Of a stretch of DNA of 64,000 bases, positions 61,002-64,000 are shown one piece after another. The translations under genes were made by a program, and so were the position numbers. How positions within the stretch are numbered: the stretch's first letter is position 1; every line of letters starts with the position of its first letter. Under the pieces are notes generated by a model. That model saw only the letters and a list, made by a program, of their open reading frames with translations. It was not told the origin of the DNA and did not search any database. The DNA comes from Maricaulis sp034670125 (lineage in GTDB: Bacteria; Pseudomonadota; Alphaproteobacteria; Caulobacterales; Maricaulaceae). The stretch lies in the NCBI RefSeq assembly GCF_034670125.1, contig NZ_JAXMOC010000003.1, forward strand, positions 372,001 to 436,000. Reading direction: 5' to 3'.

Positions 61002-61756
61002 TCCTCTCCCGCCTCTCCCGCGCCATCCGGCAGCAGAACTGGTTCGCCGTCGTCCTGGAATTCGTCATCGTCGTCGCCGGCGTCCTGCTGGCCTTCCAGA
61101 TCAGCCAGTTCGCCTCCGCCCGGTCGGAACGCGCCTATGCGCTGGATGCGATGGCCCGGGTCGAAACCGATGTGCGTGAAATCATGGCGTTCCGGAACAG
61201 GACCCGGGCGGCGCTCGAGCTACAGCTCGAACAACTGGCCGCGGCACTATCCCTCCTCGACGGCGACGACGCGGCAGATTCCCTGACGCCGGAGCAGTGT
61301 CAGTCCATGGCCACGTCCAGCTACATCAGTATGGCCGTCGACGCGGTGCCGACGCTTGATGAAGTGAGGCGGTCAGGGGCGCTCGCAGCGATCGATAACG
61401 AGCCCCTGCGTCTCGCCATCCTGCGCTTCAGTTCCAGGCAGGACACCACGCGCGAATATGCCCGCCGGCATGACGACGATGTCATCGACCTGACGACCGC
61501 ATTTCCCGAGGTGATCCGGCTCGAGCGCGTGCCGGCCCCGGAGGTCGAGGGCGGCTGGACCTACCGAGCCTCCTGCGACCTTGCCGCCATGCGCGCCTCC
61601 CCCGCCCTGCAGGCCAGTGTGACCCGCAACCACCTCACGGCCCACGCCTTCGGGGTCTTCGTCTTCGGGCATCTCGACGAGGCCTTCGAGACCCTTCATG
61701 CCGCTCTGGATGCCGAGCTCGGCCTTATCCATGCCGACACGGAGCCAGCGCCATGA
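60998..61756 (+). CDS. Array paralogue 2: single-span membrane protein (DUF6090-like)
   Basis: 252 residues starting MILSRLSRAIRQQNWFAVVL with the same membrane span EFVIVVAGVLLAFQI. Most similar to paralogue 1: both have the cysteines (here EQCQS and ASCDL) and motif 1 reads TLDEVRRSGALAAIDNEPLR, motif 2 ASCDLAAMRASPALQASVTR. The C-terminus is helical (GHLDEAFETLHAALDAELGL). At the DNA level the first 110 bases differ little from the other copies, while the rest does not align. Joined by ATGA overlaps on both sides. Confidence 0.78.
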   Translation: MILSRLSRAIRQQNWFAVVLEFVIVVAGVLLAFQISQFASARSERAYALDAMARVETDVREIMAFRNRTRAALELQLEQLAAALSLLDGDDAADSLTPEQCQSMATSSYISMAVDAVPTLDEVRRSGALAAIDNEPLRLAILRFSSRQDTTREYARRHDDDVIDLTTAFPEVIRLERVPAPEVEGGWTYRASCDLAAMRASPALQASVTRNHLTAHAFGVFVFGHLDEAFETLHAALDAELGLIHADTEPAP

Positions 61757-62493
61757 TCCTCTCCCGCCTCACCGCCGCCATCCGGCAGCAGAACTGGTTC
61801 GCCGTTGCCCTGGAATTCATCATCGTCATTGCCGGTGTGGTGATCGGTTTCCAGATCACCGCGTGGAATGCGGCGCGCGCAGAAACGGCCCGCGAGGCGG
61901 CCTATCTGCAGCAACTGGACGTCGAGCTGACGACCATCGTGTCCACACTCGAACGCCGCGGGGAAGAAGCGGACGCCTATTTCAATTGGGTCACGCTCTT
62001 CCTTGAAGGCGCCGAGACCGGCGATCCGGAGCTGGCGCAGGAAGGGTCGTGGGGTTTGAACGCGATCACTGAAGTCGTGCGAGCAAACATTGTGCCGGCT
62101 GTGCTGACAGAGCTTATCAGTACCGGTGAGCTGCGTCTGGTCCGCGACACCGAGCTTCGCAACGCCCTGGCCTCCATCCCGCAGATGCACAACGACTCCC
62201 AGTCCCGGATGGAGCAAATGGCCATGCGGCTCTCGCCTGTTGCTTTCGAAATTTCGCAGCGCTTCGAAGCCCGGCTGGAGGGCGTCGCCGACATAGAGAA
62301 TGCCAACTACACCACAGAGACCCTGCAGTTCGATTTCGACGCGGTCGCTCAGGACGAGACCTTCTTGCGTCGACTGAATTACGCGGCACTGCAGAACCGG
62401 TTTCAGGCCAGCCATCTCTTGAGCCGCCGAAAAGAGTTGGAGATCATCCGCGACCAGGTGCGCGCCGAAATCACGGAACGAGGCTTCGAATGA
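61753..62493 (+). CDS. Array paralogue 3: single-span membrane protein (DUF6090-like)
   Basis: 246 residues. Anchor MILSRLTAAIRQQNWFAVAL then EFIIVIAGVVIGFQI, a slightly different span subtype shared with paralogues 4 and 5. No cysteines in the exported part. Motif 1 is VLTELISTGELRLVRDTELR and motif 2 FDFDAVAQDETFLRRLNYAA. A coiled-coil-like segment follows the membrane (AREAAYLQQLDVELTTIVST), and the C-terminus is charged and helical (RRKELEIIRDQVRAEITERG). Cys-lacking motif 2 pairs it with paralogue 5. Confidence 0.78.
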   Translation: MILSRLTAAIRQQNWFAVALEFIIVIAGVVIGFQITAWNAARAETAREAAYLQQLDVELTTIVSTLERRGEEADAYFNWVTLFLEGAETGDPELAQEGSWGLNAITEVVRANIVPAVLTELISTGELRLVRDTELRNALASIPQMHNDSQSRMEQMAMRLSPVAFEISQRFEARLEGVADIENANYTTETLQFDFDAVAQDETFLRRLNYAALQNRFQASHLLSRRKELEIIRDQVRAEITERGFE

Positions 62494-63287
62494 TCCTCTC
62501 CCGCCTCACGGCCGCCATCCGCGAACAGAACTGGTTCGCCGTCGTCCTGGAATTCGTCATTGTCATTGCCGGCGTGGTGATCGGTTTTCAGGTCAGCGAA
62601 TGGGCGGCCAACGCCCGGGAGCGCGTCGACGATGAACGTGCGCTCGCAAGGCTTCGCTTGGAGTCCGAAGCCGTGGTCGAATTTTGGGCGGGCAGTGTGG
62701 GCGGCATGACCGAATGGGACCGGCAACGCCTTGCCTTGTTGCGCGCACTGGAAAGCGGGACCATTGCGCCGGGAGAGGACATGGACGTCTATCTGGGCCT
62801 CGAGCGCCTGTATTTTTACCCTGCCATAACGCCGCCACGCACCGTGTTCGACGAATTGCTGGCCTCGGGTGGACTGGCCCGCATCTCTGATCCCGACGCT
62901 CAGAACGCCGTTTCAGAGTACGCCGACTCGCTGACCTTCATTATCGGCCAGCTCGACCAGTTCCGGACCTCAACCGAGCCCGGGCTGACCAATCTGGAAA
63001 GCCGCGTATTCAGCCAATACGACCCGACCTCGCCGAGCCTTCGCCGGTTTCAATATGACATCGCCGCACTGGCAGCCGATCCGGCATTCGTCAGCTCGGT
63101 CGTCAACGCGGCCCGAAACCAGCGCGTCTTCCTGTTCTTCCGGATCGGCGCCCTGCAAGATGCCTACGAGATGTGCGAGGCCCTGTCCCGCGCGCAAGGC
63201 GATGTCTGCGAGACGGCGCAAGCCGGCCGGGACGAATACCAAGCGGCGCGGGCTTATATCGACGACATGCAGGAGCCGGCACCATGA
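62490..63287 (+). CDS. Array paralogue 4: single-span membrane protein (DUF6090-like)
   Basis: 265 residues, longest complete copy. Anchor MILSRLTAAIREQNWFAVVL then EFVIVIAGVVIGFQVSEW. A charged helix follows (RERVDDERALARLRLESEAV). Motif 1 is TVFDELLASGGLARISDPDA with a tail SEYADSLTFIIGQLDQFRTS; motif 2 FQYDIAALAADPAFVSSVVN. Two cysteines near the C-terminus (EMCEAL and DVCETA) are at other positions than in paralogues 1 and 2. ATGA overlaps on both sides. Confidence 0.78.
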   Translation: MILSRLTAAIREQNWFAVVLEFVIVIAGVVIGFQVSEWAANARERVDDERALARLRLESEAVVEFWAGSVGGMTEWDRQRLALLRALESGTIAPGEDMDVYLGLERLYFYPAITPPRTVFDELLASGGLARISDPDAQNAVSEYADSLTFIIGQLDQFRTSTEPGLTNLESRVFSQYDPTSPSLRRFQYDIAALAADPAFVSSVVNAARNQRVFLFFRIGALQDAYEMCEALSRAQGDVCETAQAGRDEYQAARAYIDDMQEPAP

Positions 63288-64000
63288 TCCTCTCCCGACT
63301 CACGGCCGCCATCCGGCAGCAGAACTGGTTCGCGGTGGCGCTGGAATTCGTCATTGTCATTGCCGGCGTTGTAATCGGTTTCCAGGTTTCGCAATGGGCC
63401 AATGAACGCACCGCCGAGGAACGGCGGGACGCAGCGCTGGAGCGTTTGCATGATGAAGCAGAACAGATCATTGCCTATCATCAGGAACACATCGAACTCC
63501 ACGAACGGATGAATGTCCTGCGCACCGAGGCCATCGAGCGGTTGATCGCCAATGACTGGGCGGAGGCCGACCGCCACGACATGGCGCAGGGCCTCAACTC
63601 GGTCGGCGTCTTGCCCGGAGCCTTTCCGCCACGCTCGGTCTATGACGAGTTGATCAATAATGGCGCGTTTGCCGAGATCGGCTCGCCGGAACTGCGCGCC
63701 GCGATCGGACGCTATCATGCCCAGCTGACTTTCCTGCAGGCACAGATCGACTATGTCCGGCTGCGTATCGAGGACCCGCTTTTCGTGGGCCAGCCCGGAG
63801 CCCGGGTGGTTTATGTTCCGGATACGGTCCGCGAGCGACGTTGGGAATTCGACTTCGACGTCCTGAGCCAGGACGATGCGTTTCTTCAGCGTCTTCTTCT
63901 CGGCAATAACAGTCAGCGAGCGGTCACGGATTGGACTCGCCATACACTGGAGCTGGCACAGGAGATGTGCACAGCCATAGCGGAATCGACGGCACGCCCC
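63284..64000 (+). CDS. Array paralogue 5 (cut by window end): single-span membrane protein
   Basis: 239 codons are visible with no stop before the window edge. Anchor MILSRLTAAIRQQNWFAVAL, then EFVIVIAGVVIGFQVSQWAN. Motif 1 is SVYDELINNGAFAEIGSPEL, followed by YHAQLTFLQAQIDYVRLRIE as in paralogue 4; motif 2 EFDFDVLSQDDAFLQRLLLG is close to that of paralogue 3. It therefore mixes features of its two predecessors, as expected from tandem duplication with exchange. Family length suggests only about 5-30 residues are missing; more copies may follow. Confidence 0.75.
   Translation, partial: MILSRLTAAIRQQNWFAVALEFVIVIAGVVIGFQVSQWANERTAEERRDAALERLHDEAEQIIAYHQEHIELHERMNVLRTEAIERLIANDWAEADRHDMAQGLNSVGVLPGAFPPRSVYDELINNGAFAEIGSPELRAAIGRYHAQLTFLQAQIDYVRLRIEDPLFVGQPGARVVYVPDTVRERRWEFDFDVLSQDDAFLQRLLLGNNSQRAVTDWTRHTLELAQEMCTAIAESTARP

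Noticed and set aside
1..64000. tRNA, rRNA, tmRNA or CRISPR features
   Set aside because: No T-loop/CCA patterns, rRNA-conserved stretches or regular repeat-spacer arrays were found on reading the intergenic regions; weak or unusual RNAs could still be missed by eye.

Overview
This 64 kb, GC-rich, gene-dense window is chromosomal DNA of an alphaproteobacterium close to the stalked, dimorphic Caulobacter/Maricaulis/Hyphomonas group. The pointers are a TrcR (DUF1013) cell-cycle regulator, an RcdA (DUF1465) ClpXP-adaptor gene, a CtrA-box-like site in front of a Tad/vWA pilus-type protein, and a sulfoquinovose-lipid gene that fits a marine Maricaulis-like organism. The genus is inference. No rRNA, tRNA, CRISPR array or intact insertion sequence was seen.

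Layout: 0-5 kb holds trcR (cut by the window edge), a quinone oxidoreductase, DUF1192, rcdA, rpmE, an exported esterase, and a ccdAB toxin-antitoxin pair behind a perfect 24-bp palindromic operator. 5-10 kb holds a membrane-anchored ribbon-helix-helix protein, an exported S41-type protease, a decayed ccdB tail, a long inverted repeat, and a MotA-like/MotB-like/unknown three-gene unit. 10-16 kb has azoR, mddA, a second ribbon-helix-helix plus membrane-segment protein, then thiE, a Sel1-repeat protein, efp and an inositol monophosphatase on the minus strand. 16-18 kb carries two small exported PPC-like beta-sandwich proteins. 18-21.4 kb is the gap-pgk-fba glycolysis/Calvin cluster, followed by divergent sqdB. 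23-29.5 kb contains the DUF1800-DUF1501 exported pair, argE, a Tad/vWA protein and a lipoprotein FKBP isomerase.

29.5-47 kb is rich in envelope functions: two M16 peptidases, a fused OppD-OppF ATPase, a large soluble multi-PAS histidine kinase, a MacAB-type export system whose adaptor carries an LTxxQ-like insert, and a seven-helix membrane AraC regulator with a small membrane partner. 47-50.8 kb has a miniature YadA-anchor protein, an SDR dehydrogenase and a repeat-filled 0.85 kb gap. 50.8-58 kb holds typA, an orphan Cache-type sensor, a MarR regulator divergent from hpd (4-hydroxyphenylpyruvate dioxygenase) and a VOC partner, and a lipoprotein peptidase. A decayed LuxR-type gene and a PhoH-like ATPase follow.

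The window ends in its most unusual feature: a small membrane protein followed by at least five tandem paralogues (60,225 to the window edge), all joined by ATGA stop-start overlaps. Each has a nearly identical N-terminal membrane anchor and a diverged extracytoplasmic domain. A family of perfect or near-perfect palindromic repeats (AGGGGACAGGTGT core) is scattered at three sites between genes and looks like REP/BIME elements.
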